64,000 bases of DNA from Thiotrichales bacterium (GCA_947476405.1 CANJQG010000003.1:1-64000); one strand, 5' to 3'. Positions 23,357-33,698 are shown, numbered from the stretch's first letter. The notes: generated from the letters alone by a model not told the origin. A program made the numbers and translations.

Positions 23357-23892
23357 GATGCCTTTCCTTTTTTCTTTGATTTAGTGATCGCATAATTTTT
23401 CAAAAGTGTAAAAATCGCCAACAACAACAAACAAGCAAACATAATAGCCGACCAGCTGGCCATACTTAACCCAATAAATCGCCACGTTACCACCGCACAA
23501 TCACTGGAGCCCGCCCATACCACTTGGGCCACCCGTGTCAGGGAAAACTCTTGAAGTAAAAAATTAATCCCTGGGCCGCAGGTCGTGACCTGACCGGCAG
23601 GCAAATTTTGCAACCATACCTGCCTCAACGCCACGGTTAATCCTGCAATCACCACTGGGATTTGAAAAAACGCATAAAATCGAGCACCCCAAGTACTTGG
23701 ATTATGAATAATAGCAATCAAGGCAATTAAGCCATAACTGATATACGCCACGCGCTGAAAAATGCACAATGAACAAGGCTCAAACCCCTGAAAAAACTGA
23801 TAGTACAAGGCAGTACCCATGCCAAAAAGCACCAAAAACAAACCATAAACAAAAAGGGCTTTGCCCGTCAATAAACGTTGGAACATCATCAT
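23353..23892 (-). CDS. dsbB: disulfide bond formation protein B
   Basis: An inner-membrane quinone reductase that re-oxidises DsbA. The 179-residue protein has four transmembrane segments and both catalytic cysteine pairs: C40 and C43 (CSLC) in the first periplasmic loop and C105 and C132 in the second. No dsbA is nearby. It precedes and overlaps the TSUP gene, and diverges from polA. Confidence 0.94.
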   Translation of the reverse strand: MMMFQRLLTGKALFVYGLFLVLFGMGTALYYQFFQGFEPCSLCIFQRVAYISYGLIALIAIIHNPSTWGARFYAFFQIPVVIAGLTVALRQVWLQNLPAGQVTTCGPGINFLLQEFSLTRVAQVVWAGSSDCAVVTWRFIGLSMASWSAIMFACLLLLAIFTLLKNYAITKSKKKGKAS

Positions 23893-24134
23893 TTAATCTA
23901 AATAATTTGTGCCATTATACCTTACTTTTCACAAAATCACACCGCCCCCTGCACTCAACCCTCCTATTGAAAAAACATGACCTTTCACAACAAGAAATAA
24001 TAAAATACAATAAAAAAACATTGTTTTATTTTAAAAAAGTGGTCGCTGCGCACAGACCTTTTGAAGCCAATAACAGAATTGCTTGAACAGGCTAATTCCC
24101 CTAAACTGGGGCACCTCTTTCAAACCTGAAAATC

Positions 24135-26786
24135 ATGCCCCTTTTACTTGTTGATGGCTCTTCTTATTTATTCCGCGCTTATCATGCCCTACCGAATTTT
24201 ACCAACAAAAAAGGCTTTCCCACCGGAGCCATTTTTGGCGTTTTGAATATGTTGCGCAAGCTAAAGGAAGATTTTGCAGATCATTCTGAAATTCTGATTG
24301 TATTTGATGCCAAGGGCAAAAATTTTCGCCACGCTCTTTATCCGGAATACAAAGCCAATCGCAGTGCTATGGCAGAGGATCTTGCTGTACAAATCCAACC
24401 CCTACACCAATTAATTGAATTATTGGGATTTCCGCTGTATCAAAAGTCAGGGGTGGAAGCAGATGATGTCATCGGCTCCCTGGCCACACAGTACGCCATA
24501 CAAAATAAAGAAGTCCTGATTATCTCTGGCGATAAAGATCTCGCACAACTGCTGGGCCCGCACGTCCGCATTATTGATACCATGAAAAATATTGAAATCA
24601 ACGATGCACATCTGCTAGAAAAATTTGGAGTCTGTTCTGATAAAATCATTGACCTCTTATCGCTGACGGGAGACACCAGTGACAATGTCCCAGGCATTCC
24701 AGGCGTGGGGCCTAAAACTGCGGCAAAATGGCTTAATGAATATGGTTCGTTACAAGGCATCATCAACCACCTCGATCAAATCAAAGGAAAAGTCGGCGAA
24801 AATCTCAAAGCCCATCAAAATCAGCTTTCCCTCGCAAAAGAGCTCATTACTATTAAAACCGATCTGGACCTACACGACTTGCCTAGCTTTATTTTTGGCA
24901 TCCCAAAACGAGAATCTTTAATTCCGCTATTACAAGAATATAGCCTAGACTCATGGCTGAAAATTCTGAATACGCACGCCACCCCCATTGAAACCAAAAC
25001 GCAGGAAACCCACTATCACCTGATCAATACCGATCAAAGCCTACAGCAATTTATAAAGCGACTGCATCAAGAACCCTATTTTGCTTTTGACACAGAAACC
25101 AATGGCCTCGACGCACTTCAAGCCGATTTAGTCGGCATTTCCTTTTCATTTAAAAATGCAGAAGCTTATTTTATCCCAATTAAACATGATACGCCGGTTT
25201 TAAAAAATGCACTGAGCTTGCTTGCCCCGATTTTTGCGGACCCCCTCATCGGGAAAATTGCCCACAATGCAAAATTCGATTTGAAAGTGCTGCACTCTCA
25301 TGGCCTCAATGTCCACGGCATTTTATTCGATACCCTGCTGGCGGCTTATTTATTAAATAGTGGCAGCAAAAATGATCTGCATTCTCTTTCTCTGCGTGAA
25401 CTGGGCCTCAATGGTATGCAATATGAGGATTTGGTGGGCACTGGCCGCAAACAAATTCCCATCGAAAGCGTTCCCCTCAATACACTCAGTCATTATGCCT
25501 GTGAAGATGCGGACTTCACCTGGCAATTGTATGAGAAAATGCGCCTTAAACTCGAGGCAAATCCACGCCTCAATCAAGTTTTTAACACATTAGAAATGCC
25601 TCTTTTCGAAGTCCTCGCCAATATGGAAGAATATGGCGTTCTGATTGACGCCACACAGCTCCATGCTTTGAGCCAAGCCTGGGGCACTCGCCTACACCAA
25701 ATCGCTGAGGAAATTTTCAGGGAAACCGCACTCAACTTTAATTTGAACTCCCCCAAACAGCTGATCCATATTTTATACGAAAAACTCAATCTACCTGCAA
25801 CCCACAAAACACCGAAAGGAGAGCCGTCTACCAATGAAGCCGCTTTACAGGATTTAGCGCACCTGCATCCTGTGCCCAAATTACTTTTGGAGCATCGCCA
25901 TCTCTCCAAATTGAAAAACACCTATACCGATAAATTACCTGGGCTGATTCATGCCAAAACAGGTCGGATTCATACCCAATATCAGCAAGCCGTTGTTGCC
26001 ACAGGGCGCCTCTCATCCAGCGATCCCAATCTGCAGAATATTCCATTTAAAACCACAGAAGGAAAAAAAATTCGTGCGGCCTTTATTGCAGCCCCTCACT
26101 GTGTTTTAATTTCAGCAGATTATTCTCAAGTCGAACTTCGAATTATGGCCCATTTTTCAGGAGATATCGGCCTCATTCAAGCCTTTCAAGACGGCAAAGA
26201 TATTCATCGGGCTACCGCAGCAGAGGTATTGAGCATTCCAGAATCAGAGATTACCTCAGACCAACGCCGCCAAGCCAAAGCCGTGAACTTTGGCCTCATT
26301 TATGGCATGTCGTCTTTCGGCCTTGCCCAACAATTACAAATCAGCCGCAAAGACGCAGACACCTATATCAAGCGCTATTTCGAGCGCTATCCCGGCGTCC
26401 TTCAATACATGGAAGCCACGCGCTTGTTGGCCCACGAGAAAGGCTATGTCGAAACGTTAATGGGCCGTCGTTTAGATCTCCCAAAAATAAACAGCCGCAA
26501 TATCATGGAGAAAAAAGGCGCCGAACGTGCGGCCATCAATGCCCCCATGCAAGGAACCGCAGCGGATATCATCAAAAAAGCCATGATTGATTTCTGGCAA
26601 TGGCAAAACACACATCCCGAATTCCATACGCATCTCACCATGCAAGTTCATGATGAACTCATCGTTGAAACACCCGAAATCTACGCCGAAATAGTGACAG
26701 CTCAATTGAAATACATTATGGAAAATGTCATTCAATTAAAAGTGCCGCTCCTGGTAGATATCGAATGCGCTCATAGCTGGGCTTAA
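24135..26786 (+). CDS. polA: DNA polymerase I
   Basis: A repair and Okazaki-processing polymerase of 883 residues. The N-terminal 5' nuclease (VDGSSYLFRAYHALP; EADDVIGSLA; LLSLTGDTSDNVPGIPGVGPKTAAKWL) is followed by a 3'-5' exonuclease whose catalytic acids remain (FAFDTETNGLD) and a full polymerase domain (DYSQVELRIMAHFSG; RRQAKAVNFGLIYGMS; QVHDELIVE). It is slightly shorter than the 928-residue E. coli protein but complete. The upstream 240 bases hold only an AT-rich stretch and a small CCCC/GGGG hairpin at 24098-24111. Confidence 0.97.
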   Translation: MPLLLVDGSSYLFRAYHALPNFTNKKGFPTGAIFGVLNMLRKLKEDFADHSEILIVFDAKGKNFRHALYPEYKANRSAMAEDLAVQIQPLHQLIELLGFPLYQKSGVEADDVIGSLATQYAIQNKEVLIISGDKDLAQLLGPHVRIIDTMKNIEINDAHLLEKFGVCSDKIIDLLSLTGDTSDNVPGIPGVGPKTAAKWLNEYGSLQGIINHLDQIKGKVGENLKAHQNQLSLAKELITIKTDLDLHDLPSFIFGIPKRESLIPLLQEYSLDSWLKILNTHATPIETKTQETHYHLINTDQSLQQFIKRLHQEPYFAFDTETNGLDALQADLVGISFSFKNAEAYFIPIKHDTPVLKNALSLLAPIFADPLIGKIAHNAKFDLKVLHSHGLNVHGILFDTLLAAYLLNSGSKNDLHSLSLRELGLNGMQYEDLVGTGRKQIPIESVPLNTLSHYACEDADFTWQLYEKMRLKLEANPRLNQVFNTLEMPLFEVLANMEEYGVLIDATQLHALSQAWGTRLHQIAEEIFRETALNFNLNSPKQLIHILYEKLNLPATHKTPKGEPSTNEAALQDLAHLHPVPKLLLEHRHLSKLKNTYTDKLPGLIHAKTGRIHTQYQQAVVATGRLSSSDPNLQNIPFKTTEGKKIRAAFIAAPHCVLISADYSQVELRIMAHFSGDIGLIQAFQDGKDIHRATAAEVLSIPESEITSDQRRQAKAVNFGLIYGMSSFGLAQQLQISRKDADTYIKRYFERYPGVLQYMEATRLLAHEKGYVETLMGRRLDLPKINSRNIMEKKGAERAAINAPMQGTAADIIKKAMIDFWQWQNTHPEFHTHLTMQVHDELIVETPEIYAEIVTAQLKYIMENVIQLKVPLLVDIECAHSWA

Positions 26787-26909
26787 GCTTTGAATCGGAG
26801 AACAAAGTAGCGAAGGCTGTTTTAGGCCTTTGCGATATAATCTGTCCATGAGCCTCAAAATTTGCTACAATCATTAGACTTAAAATAATCAGGTCATGTT
26901 GAAATAAAA

Positions 26910-28514
26910 TTGAAAAAACCATCCCCTTCACGCTGGTTGATGCAACAAAAGAAACAGGCTCAATCCTGGATTCGGCTTTGTATTTTACTCGGAATTGTCA
27001 GCGCCGGCTTATTAATTCTCCAATTACATTTTCTGGCACGCATCATCGATGGCGTTTTTTTGCATGGCCTTAGCCTCCTTTCGATTCAATCCGCCTTATA
27101 CAGCTTCATTGCATTGATTTTATTCCGAGGGGGACTTGCCTGGCTGAAAGACATCACAGGATTTCAAGCTGCAGCAAAAATTCGCCAAAATATACGCATG
27201 CAGATTTTTGCAAAACTAGAAGCCTTGGGCCCTATTTTAAGCCAGCAAAAACGCAGCGGAGAATGGATCAGTAGTGCACTGGAGCAAATCGAAGCATTAC
27301 AAGGATTCTTTGCTCAATATCTCCCACAGATGTCGCTTTGCGTCATCGTACCACTCATGATCGTCGGCGTGGTTTTTACTCTCAATTGGCCAGCGGGCTT
27401 GCTTTTGCTCATTACAGCCCCTCTGATTCCTTTGTTTATGGCTTTGGTCGGAATGGGTGCAGCCTCAGTGAATCAAAAAAACTTTCAGGCGTTATCTCGT
27501 ATGAGCGCGCATTTTCTGGATGTCTTGCAGGGCCTCAACACTTTAAAATTATTTAATCGCAGCCGTGCTGAAACCAGTAAAATCTATATTGTCTCAGAGG
27601 CTTATCGCAAAACCACCATGCAGACTTTGCGGATTGCTTTTTTATCCTCCGGCGTCCTTGAATTTTTTGCAGCTTGCTCCGTGGCATTGCTTGCAACCTA
27701 TCTGGGCTTAAGCCTCCTGCATGACCTTCATTTCGGCCAGCCCATTGATCTCTACAGCGCTTTATTGATCCTCCTTCTGGCACCGGAATTTTTTCTGCCT
27801 CTACGTGAACTTTCAACCTATTATCATGCCCGTGCTTCAGCGATCGGCGCAGCGGAAGAACTCATGACATTACTGGATTTAAAAGCGCCCGTTTATTCAG
27901 TCACCCTCGGTGAATCTTTAAAACTGGATCAGGTTGATTTTACCTACCCCCACAGCAGCGCACCCGTTTTAAAAAAATATTGCCTGGAGGTCAGCGCAGG
28001 TGAACATATTGCACTCATTGGCCCCAGTGGAAAGGGCAAATCAACGATTCTGGCTTTGCTCCTGGGCTTTCTTAAACCTGATTCGGGTGAGGTAACGAGC
28101 CTACCCCATTCTCAAATAGGCTGGCTTTCACAAAATCCAACGTTGTTTGCAGGCACACTTCGTAGCAATCTATTAATGGCTAATCCAAACGCAAGCGAGC
28201 CTGAACTCTGGGAAGCATTGGATCAGGTCTTCATGCGTGAGACCGTACAGCATTTTCCAATGGGTTTAGATACCCCCATCAACGAGCAAAATCAAGGTCT
28301 CTCTGGAGGACAGGTACAACGGATTGCCTTGGCCCGCCTTTACCTGAAAACGCCCATGATTTTTCTGCTGGATGAACCCACTGCAAGCCTAGACCCTGAA
28401 AGCGCTACTGCTGTTATCAATAGCCTAGCCCAACATACTCAAGGCAAAACGCTGATTCTCGTCACCCATCGCCTAGAACCCCTCTTAAAAATGCATCGCG
28501 TGGTGACCCTATGA
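26910..28514 (+). CDS. cydD: thiol reductant ABC exporter subunit CydD
   Basis: Half of the CydDC exporter that pumps glutathione and cysteine to the periplasm and is needed to assemble cytochrome bd. The 534-residue protein has six membrane helices and an ATPase domain with Walker A GPSGKGKST, signature LSGGQVQRIALARL and Walker B MIFLLDEPTASLD, and H-loop VTHRL. It starts at a TTG at 26910 with a poor ribosome-binding site; an ATG at 26940 is an alternative. It overlaps cydC by four bases. A TATAAT at 26836-26841 may be its promoter. No cydAB is in the window. Confidence 0.93.
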   Translation: MKKPSPSRWLMQQKKQAQSWIRLCILLGIVSAGLLILQLHFLARIIDGVFLHGLSLLSIQSALYSFIALILFRGGLAWLKDITGFQAAAKIRQNIRMQIFAKLEALGPILSQQKRSGEWISSALEQIEALQGFFAQYLPQMSLCVIVPLMIVGVVFTLNWPAGLLLLITAPLIPLFMALVGMGAASVNQKNFQALSRMSAHFLDVLQGLNTLKLFNRSRAETSKIYIVSEAYRKTTMQTLRIAFLSSGVLEFFAACSVALLATYLGLSLLHDLHFGQPIDLYSALLILLLAPEFFLPLRELSTYYHARASAIGAAEELMTLLDLKAPVYSVTLGESLKLDQVDFTYPHSSAPVLKKYCLEVSAGEHIALIGPSGKGKSTILALLLGFLKPDSGEVTSLPHSQIGWLSQNPTLFAGTLRSNLLMANPNASEPELWEALDQVFMRETVQHFPMGLDTPINEQNQGLSGGQVQRIALARLYLKTPMIFLLDEPTASLDPESATAVINSLAQHTQGKTLILVTHRLEPLLKMHRVVTL

Positions 28515-30082
28515 AAACCAAAATGGCACTTTTAGGATGCCTTCTTGCCACCCTGACCTTGGTCTCAGGCATTGCCCTTTTATCTTTATCGGGTTGGTTT
28601 ATCTCAGCGGCAGCTTTTGCGGGCTTAACCCTCAACACCAGCCTGGCTTTCAATTATTTTTTGCCGAGTGCGGGGGTGCGCTTATTTTCAATGCTACGGA
28701 TTCTCTCCCGCTATGCAGAACGTATTGTGACCCATGAAGTGACCTTTAAAACCTTATCCACGCTTCGCGTGACACTTTATTCCGCTTTGGAACCGCTGGC
28801 CCCGGCCCATTTACTGCGCTATCGCAGTGGCGAACTCTTAAATCGCATGGTCAGCGATGTCGACACCTTAGATCAGCTTTATCTGCGTTTAATTACCCCC
28901 TTATTTGCAGCACTGTCCATCATTGCTCTGCTCATTTTTTATCTGCATTATTTTAGCTGGACTCTTGCTTTTCTGATTTCAGGCGCCCTTCTCATCAGCT
29001 TGATTTTAGCGCCCTTGATACTTTCTATCTTAGGCAAAAAAAGTGGCGAAAAACAAGGCTTACTCACTGCACAACTCCGCAGTCAATCTGTCGAAGGCGT
29101 TCAAGGCTTAGCAGACCTGATTTTACTTGGACAATGGCAAACCCATCTCCACAGAATCGAAACCAGCAGCCGGGCTTTAATCAAAACACAATTTAAAATG
29201 GCCTGTATTCAAGGCTTTGCTAATGCCTTATTATTGACTTTATCTGGCTTCACCCTTGTTTTAGTGATCGTGATCGCAACCCCTTTAGTACAAACACATC
29301 AACTAAATGGAGCCAATCTTGCTTTACTTGCTTTAACGGCCCTGGCCGCCTTTGAAGCCATTGCACCGATCAGTCTCGGCGCTCCCTATTGGAGCAAAAT
29401 TAAACTCGCCTCACAACGCCTTCATGCTTTAAAAACCACACCACCCAGCCTCTTATTTCCCGATCAAAGCCCTGCCTACCCAATCTATTATGACATTGAA
29501 TTCGATCAAATTAGCTTTGCCTATCAGCCTGACCAGCCCATTTGGAAGGATTATTCCCTCACCATTGCAACGGGCGAACATTTTATTCTACGAGGCCCGA
29601 GCGGAATGGGAAAATCCACGCTCATGCATTTATTAAGTCGCTGTTTTGACCCCCAAAAAGGCGAGATCCGCATCGGTGGCATTCCCATTAAAAGCCTTTC
29701 AGAACCAGACTTACGTCGCTTGATGAGCGTCATCACACAGCGCTCACATTTATTTAGCGCAACACTCAAAGACAATTTATTACTGGCCAAACCCGATGCC
29801 CAAGATTCTGAATTGCTGGATGCACTTCAGCAAGTCCAATTACAAGAATGGTTCAACACCCTAAACGAAGGCCTCAACACCTGGTTGGGCGAAGGCGGAA
29901 CCCTTCTTTCCGGCGGACAATTAAGGCGACTTGCTGTCGCACGTGCACTGCTTCACAACGCCCCTATCTGGCTATTGGATGAGCCGACAGAAGGGTTGGA
30001 TCAAACAACTGAAGCTGCTTTTTGGGCGGCTCTGGCCCCCGCGATGAACAATAAAACGATCTTGATGATCAAGCATTTTTAA
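28511..30082 (+). CDS. cydC: thiol reductant ABC exporter subunit CydC
   Basis: The partner of CydD in the heterodimeric exporter. The 523-residue protein has an N-terminal membrane domain and an ATPase domain with Walker A GPSGMGKST, signature LLSGGQLRRLAVARALL and Walker B IWLLDEPTEGLD. The reading frame ends with ILMIKHF, directly after the H-loop histidine, so the customary last 30-50 residues are missing. It may still be functional, since the tail is variable. The start overlaps the cydD stop (ATGA). Confidence 0.92.
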   Translation: MKTKMALLGCLLATLTLVSGIALLSLSGWFISAAAFAGLTLNTSLAFNYFLPSAGVRLFSMLRILSRYAERIVTHEVTFKTLSTLRVTLYSALEPLAPAHLLRYRSGELLNRMVSDVDTLDQLYLRLITPLFAALSIIALLIFYLHYFSWTLAFLISGALLISLILAPLILSILGKKSGEKQGLLTAQLRSQSVEGVQGLADLILLGQWQTHLHRIETSSRALIKTQFKMACIQGFANALLLTLSGFTLVLVIVIATPLVQTHQLNGANLALLALTALAAFEAIAPISLGAPYWSKIKLASQRLHALKTTPPSLLFPDQSPAYPIYYDIEFDQISFAYQPDQPIWKDYSLTIATGEHFILRGPSGMGKSTLMHLLSRCFDPQKGEIRIGGIPIKSLSEPDLRRLMSVITQRSHLFSATLKDNLLLAKPDAQDSELLDALQQVQLQEWFNTLNEGLNTWLGEGGTLLSGGQLRRLAVARALLHNAPIWLLDEPTEGLDQTTEAAFWAALAPAMNNKTILMIKHF

Positions 30083-30087
30083 TGGGT

Positions 30088-30489
30088 TTAATACAACCAA
30101 TCTTCAAGAATCAAGGCAGGAACACGCTCAAATTCTTTTGTATTTTGCGTAACCAAAATCAATCCATGACTCACCGCCTGACTAGCGATAATAAGGTCAT
30201 ATGGACCAATCGGCGCCCCTAATTTTTTAAGCTCTGCTCGTAAAGAACCTGCAATTTTTGCATCACGTGCTTCGAAAGGCAAAATAGTGATATGTGCTAA
30301 AAGAGTCTCAATGACCAGATTGATTTGTTCTGCACGCGCTGGATTTAACTTCAAACCATACTCAATTTCCATCAAAGTCGTGGTAGAAACAGCCAGAAAA
30401 TTAGGCGGCGTTTGCTTCAAATGTTGACCAATGGTGAGATGACCCTTCGTAAAATGACTGATCGTACAGGTATCTAAAAGATACTTCAT
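30088..30489 (-). CDS. PIN-domain toxin (VapC-like)
   Basis: A 133-residue PIN-domain RNase of the VapC type, which typically cleaves initiator tRNA or rRNA. Acidic residues of the fold are visible: D6 in YLLDTCTIS, the central Glu in MEIEYGL, the Asp in PIGPYDLIIASQAV, and the C-terminal VTQNTKEFERVP, where the last acidic position is shifted to Glu. It overlaps the antitoxin stop by four bases. Confidence 0.9.
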   Translation of the reverse strand: MKYLLDTCTISHFTKGHLTIGQHLKQTPPNFLAVSTTTLMEIEYGLKLNPARAEQINLVIETLLAHITILPFEARDAKIAGSLRAELKKLGAPIGPYDLIIASQAVSHGLILVTQNTKEFERVPALILEDWLY

Positions 30490-30719
30490 GCAAGCGGATC
30501 CTCTCTCGATGGCAATAATTCAGGGCGACTCAATTCAAAAGCGGGAAAATCCGGGACCCCCTTAAACTGCAGAATCACAGAAGGCCAAATCGAACGCGTC
30601 TCCTGAACATACCGCTCCAATACCTCGTGAATCAATTTATTCCGTGTAATTCCCTGATGACCTGCATACTCACTCAACTGCTGTCCTAGCTGACGATTAA
30701 CATAGATATTAAAATGCAT
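30486..30719 (-). CDS. antitoxin with ribbon-helix-helix-like N-terminus
   Basis: A 77-residue protein upstream of, and overlapping, the VapC-like toxin. The N-terminal half (FNIYVNRQLGQQLSEYAGHQGITRNKLIHEVLERYV) reads as a ribbon-helix-helix DNA-binding domain, and the acidic, proline-rich C-terminal tail would wrap the toxin. The order antitoxin then toxin is standard for vapBC. It would autorepress the operon; the promoter lies in the 55 bases before the yggS stop. Confidence 0.82.
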   Translation of the reverse strand: MHFNIYVNRQLGQQLSEYAGHQGITRNKLIHEVLERYVQETRSIWPSVILQFKGVPDFPAFELSRPELLPSREDPLA

Positions 30720-30774
30720 GATAGACCCTCTTTAATCAAGATGCTTTTAGACTATCACATATAGACATGTTATG

Positions 30775-31419
30775 TCAATTTAAACGCGAACCAAAAATCG
30801 CCTCACCAATTCGAACATCCGTCGCCCCCTCAGCAATCGCCAAGGGATAATCGCGTGACATGCCCATGGATAATCGGGGCAACCGCATCCCCGTTTGTAA
30901 AAGCATGCGTTCTCGCAACGCCCTCAAGCCCGAAAAGGCAGCTGCATTACCAATTGCAGGAATGAGCATGAGGCCCTCCAAATCCAAGTGCGTCATATTT
31001 TTTATTGCCAATAAAACAGCGGGCAGATCCGGGGGAAGAACGCCTGATTTTTGGGGTTCATGATCCAGATTCACTTGGATAAAAATAGGCATTATTTTAT
31101 TGAGCTTCTCACAAATCGCATTCAATTTACTGGCTAATTCAAGGCGATCAATGCTCTGAACGACATCAAAATGCGCGGCAATCTCCTTCAGCTTATTACT
31201 TTGAAGATGACCAATAAAATGCCAACGCAGATCTGGATGCTGAATTTGCCTTATTTTAGGCAAGGCTTCTTGAAGATAATTTTCAGCAAAATCCAGACAG
31301 CCCGCTGCGTAGACTGATTCAATCTCAGCGACTGTTTGTTTTTTAGAAACAGCAATCACCCGCACTGAAGCAGGCGTATTTTGACGCAACTGAGTATAGG
31401 CAAGCGCGCTAGACATCAT
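30775..31419 (-). CDS. yggS: YggS-family pyridoxal phosphate homeostasis protein
   Basis: A PLP-binding TIM-barrel protein that buffers pyridoxal phosphate and affects amino-acid metabolism. The ATG at 31419 (MMSSALAYTQLRQ) is preferred to an earlier ATG; it overlaps the end of the GNAT gene by 11 bases, suggesting coupling. The PLP lysine is in VIAVSKKQ, and the motifs HFIGHLQSNK, GVLPPDLPAVL and LSMGMSRDYPLAI are typical. The product has 214 residues. Confidence 0.93.
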   Translation of the reverse strand: MMSSALAYTQLRQNTPASVRVIAVSKKQTVAEIESVYAAGCLDFAENYLQEALPKIRQIQHPDLRWHFIGHLQSNKLKEIAAHFDVVQSIDRLELASKLNAICEKLNKIMPIFIQVNLDHEPQKSGVLPPDLPAVLLAIKNMTHLDLEGLMLIPAIGNAAAFSGLRALRERMLLQTGMRLPRLSMGMSRDYPLAIAEGATDVRIGEAIFGSRLN

Positions 31420-31957
31420 CTTCAGACAATAACTCCAAACGCATATCAAAACGCCCCGGCACTTTCGACAAACCCAAAGCTCGCTCTTGAAAAATCACGT
31501 ATCCCAAATCTTGATAGAGCTTGACTGCGCCTTTTTTATGCTGCATCACATTGAGATCAATCAGAGGAAAAGTATGCTCCCGCGCCCAAGATTCCAACCA
31601 TTGCATAGCAAAACGCGCATAACCCAAACGCCGATGCCCCGGAAAAATACTGATATAATCCACAAAAATAAAGGGAATTTTAGAATCCCTACGCAACAAA
31701 ATCGAAAAAGCCAAAATCCCTACTTTTTCACCATTCGCTGCATTAATAATATGATAAGCAAAATGTGATTCTCCGGGAACGACATGCCCATAGTAATAAG
31801 TAATTTCATTACGTGCAGCACGCACCGCGGTCTCATAATCTGGATATTCCCCCTGATCCAGCATCCCCTGCGCGTATTCCCTCTGCGAAAAAGCCTGATA
31901 AGCCTGAATATCATCATAATTCATTTCAATCAATTTGAGCGGCGTAAACATGGGCAA
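31409..31957 (-). CDS. GNAT family N-acetyltransferase
   Basis: A 182-residue GNAT-fold enzyme. The acetyl-CoA binding motif A is seen as FVDYISIFPGHRRLGYARFAMQWLE, followed by the LYQDLGYVIFQERALGLSK end motif. The N-terminus (PLKLIEMNYDDIQAYQAFSQREYAQ) fits the catalytic half of this fold. It is co-transcribed with yggS. The acceptor substrate is unknown. Confidence 0.88.
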   Translation of the reverse strand: MPMFTPLKLIEMNYDDIQAYQAFSQREYAQGMLDQGEYPDYETAVRAARNEITYYYGHVVPGESHFAYHIINAANGEKVGILAFSILLRRDSKIPFIFVDYISIFPGHRRLGYARFAMQWLESWAREHTFPLIDLNVMQHKKGAVKLYQDLGYVIFQERALGLSKVPGRFDMRLELLSEDDV

Positions 31958-32063
31958 TATCCAAGATTTAAAATTTAATGATAGCTTTTTTGGCCCTGCA
32001 AAGTCAAGACAAGCTTGATAAGCCGTGTTATAATGGCCATTCTATTGAATTGATCTGTACATC

Positions 32064-33698
32064 ATGACACAACGCCAAATTCTTGTTACCAGCGCCCTCC
32101 TCTATGCCAATGGCCCCATTCACCTGGGACATATGATTGAGGCCATTCAAACGGATATTTGGGTGCGCTTTCAGAAAATGCGCGGGCATGAATGTCATTA
32201 TATTTGCGGCTCGGATGCGCATGGTACTCCCATTATGCTAAAAGCCGAACAAAATGGCGAAGCACCTGAAACCATGGTAGCCCGCATTAGCGCGGAACAA
32301 CAACGCTCTTTTGCAGGATTTCACGTCCACTTTGACTATTATCAGTCAACACATTCCCCCGTTAATCAATCGATTGTGAATGATATTTATGAAAAAATCA
32401 ATGCACGAGGCGATATCGTTCTGAAAGAAATTGAACAATGTTTTGATACGGAAAAAGGCCTATTTCTTCCAGATCGTTTTGTCAAAGGTGAATGCCCCCG
32501 CTGTCATGCCAAAGATCAATACGGCGACAGCTGTGAGGCCTGTGGCGCCACCTATCAACCGACTGAACTCATCGATCCTATTTCGGCCTTATCCGGCAGC
32601 ACACCAAGCGTCAAAAAAAGCATTCACCATTTTTTTAAACTGACGCATTATCATGATTTTCTGCAGGAATGGGCCCGCACCCACCTCCAGGCAGAAATGC
32701 AAAATAAACTTAAGGAATGGTTTGATCAAGGGCTTGCTGATTGGGATATCTCTCGTGATGCACCGTATTTTGGCTTTTTGATTCCCGGAAGTGATCAAAA
32801 ATATTTTTATGTCTGGCTGGATGCACCCATTGGCTATCTCGCGAGTTTTAAGACCTATTGCGAACAACATCAGCTTGATTTTGATCATTATTGGAATCAA
32901 AATGCCACGCCTGAATTGCATCATTTTTTAGGCAAAGACATCATGTACTTCCATGCCCTATTTTGGCCAGCCCTTTTACATGCGGCAAATTTACGCACGC
33001 CCACCCAGATCCATTGTCACGGTTTTTTGACGATTAACAGCTTGAAAATGTCCAAATCACGCGGCACTTTTGTCAATGCGGATCATTATCTTTCGCTTTT
33101 AAATCCAGAGGCCCTGCGCTATTATTTTGCCGCAAAATTATCCTCCGGAGTCGAAGACATTGACTTAAATTTAGAAGACTTTACCGCACGCGTTAATTCA
33201 GACTTGGTCGGGAAATTTGTTAATATTGCAAGCCGCTCAGCCTCTTTTATTCACAAAAAGTTTGACGGCGCTTTAGCGGATCACATCATGAATCCAGAAC
33301 TATTAAAAACCTTCACTAACAAAAGCAACGAAATCGCCCAACTCTATGAAACCCTACAATACAGCAAACTCATCCGAGAAATTATGCAACTTGCGGATCT
33401 CGCCAACCAATTTGTAGATCAGCACCAACCCTGGACACTGGCCAAAGACGAAACACGCCTCCCTGAAGTACAGCTGATTTGCACACAAGCCCTCAACTTA
33501 TTCAAAATTCTCCTGGTCTATTTAAAACCCATTTTACCTGCCTTGAGCGAACAGGCAGAATACTTTTTAAATACAGAAAAATTAGACTGGCAGAGCACCG
33601 AAGTGCCCCTGCTCAATCAAAAAATTAATGCCTTCACGCCCCTCATCACTCGCCTGGATTCAGAGCGCGTTGCTGAGTTGCTGAATACTCAAAACTGA
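32064..33698 (+). CDS. metG: methionyl-tRNA synthetase (short form)
   Basis: It charges tRNA-Met. The class I signature is PIHLGHM near residue 18 and the KMSKS loop is KMSKSRGT. A zinc knuckle is present (CPRCHAKDQYGDSCEACG). At 544 residues it lacks the C-terminal dimerisation domain present in the 677-residue E. coli enzyme, a common shorter form. A TATAAT at about 32029-32034 lies 30 bases upstream. The last 10 bases overlap a convergent hypothetical gene. Confidence 0.96.
   Translation: MTQRQILVTSALLYANGPIHLGHMIEAIQTDIWVRFQKMRGHECHYICGSDAHGTPIMLKAEQNGEAPETMVARISAEQQRSFAGFHVHFDYYQSTHSPVNQSIVNDIYEKINARGDIVLKEIEQCFDTEKGLFLPDRFVKGECPRCHAKDQYGDSCEACGATYQPTELIDPISALSGSTPSVKKSIHHFFKLTHYHDFLQEWARTHLQAEMQNKLKEWFDQGLADWDISRDAPYFGFLIPGSDQKYFYVWLDAPIGYLASFKTYCEQHQLDFDHYWNQNATPELHHFLGKDIMYFHALFWPALLHAANLRTPTQIHCHGFLTINSLKMSKSRGTFVNADHYLSLLNPEALRYYFAAKLSSGVEDIDLNLEDFTARVNSDLVGKFVNIASRSASFIHKKFDGALADHIMNPELLKTFTNKSNEIAQLYETLQYSKLIREIMQLADLANQFVDQHQPWTLAKDETRLPEVQLICTQALNLFKILLVYLKPILPALSEQAEYFLNTEKLDWQSTEVPLLNQKINAFTPLITRLDSERVAELLNTQN

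Noticed and set aside
23999..24032. AT-rich imperfect hairpin between dsbB and polA as a terminator
   Set aside because: The flanking genes diverge, so no terminator is expected, and the arms carry a two-base offset.
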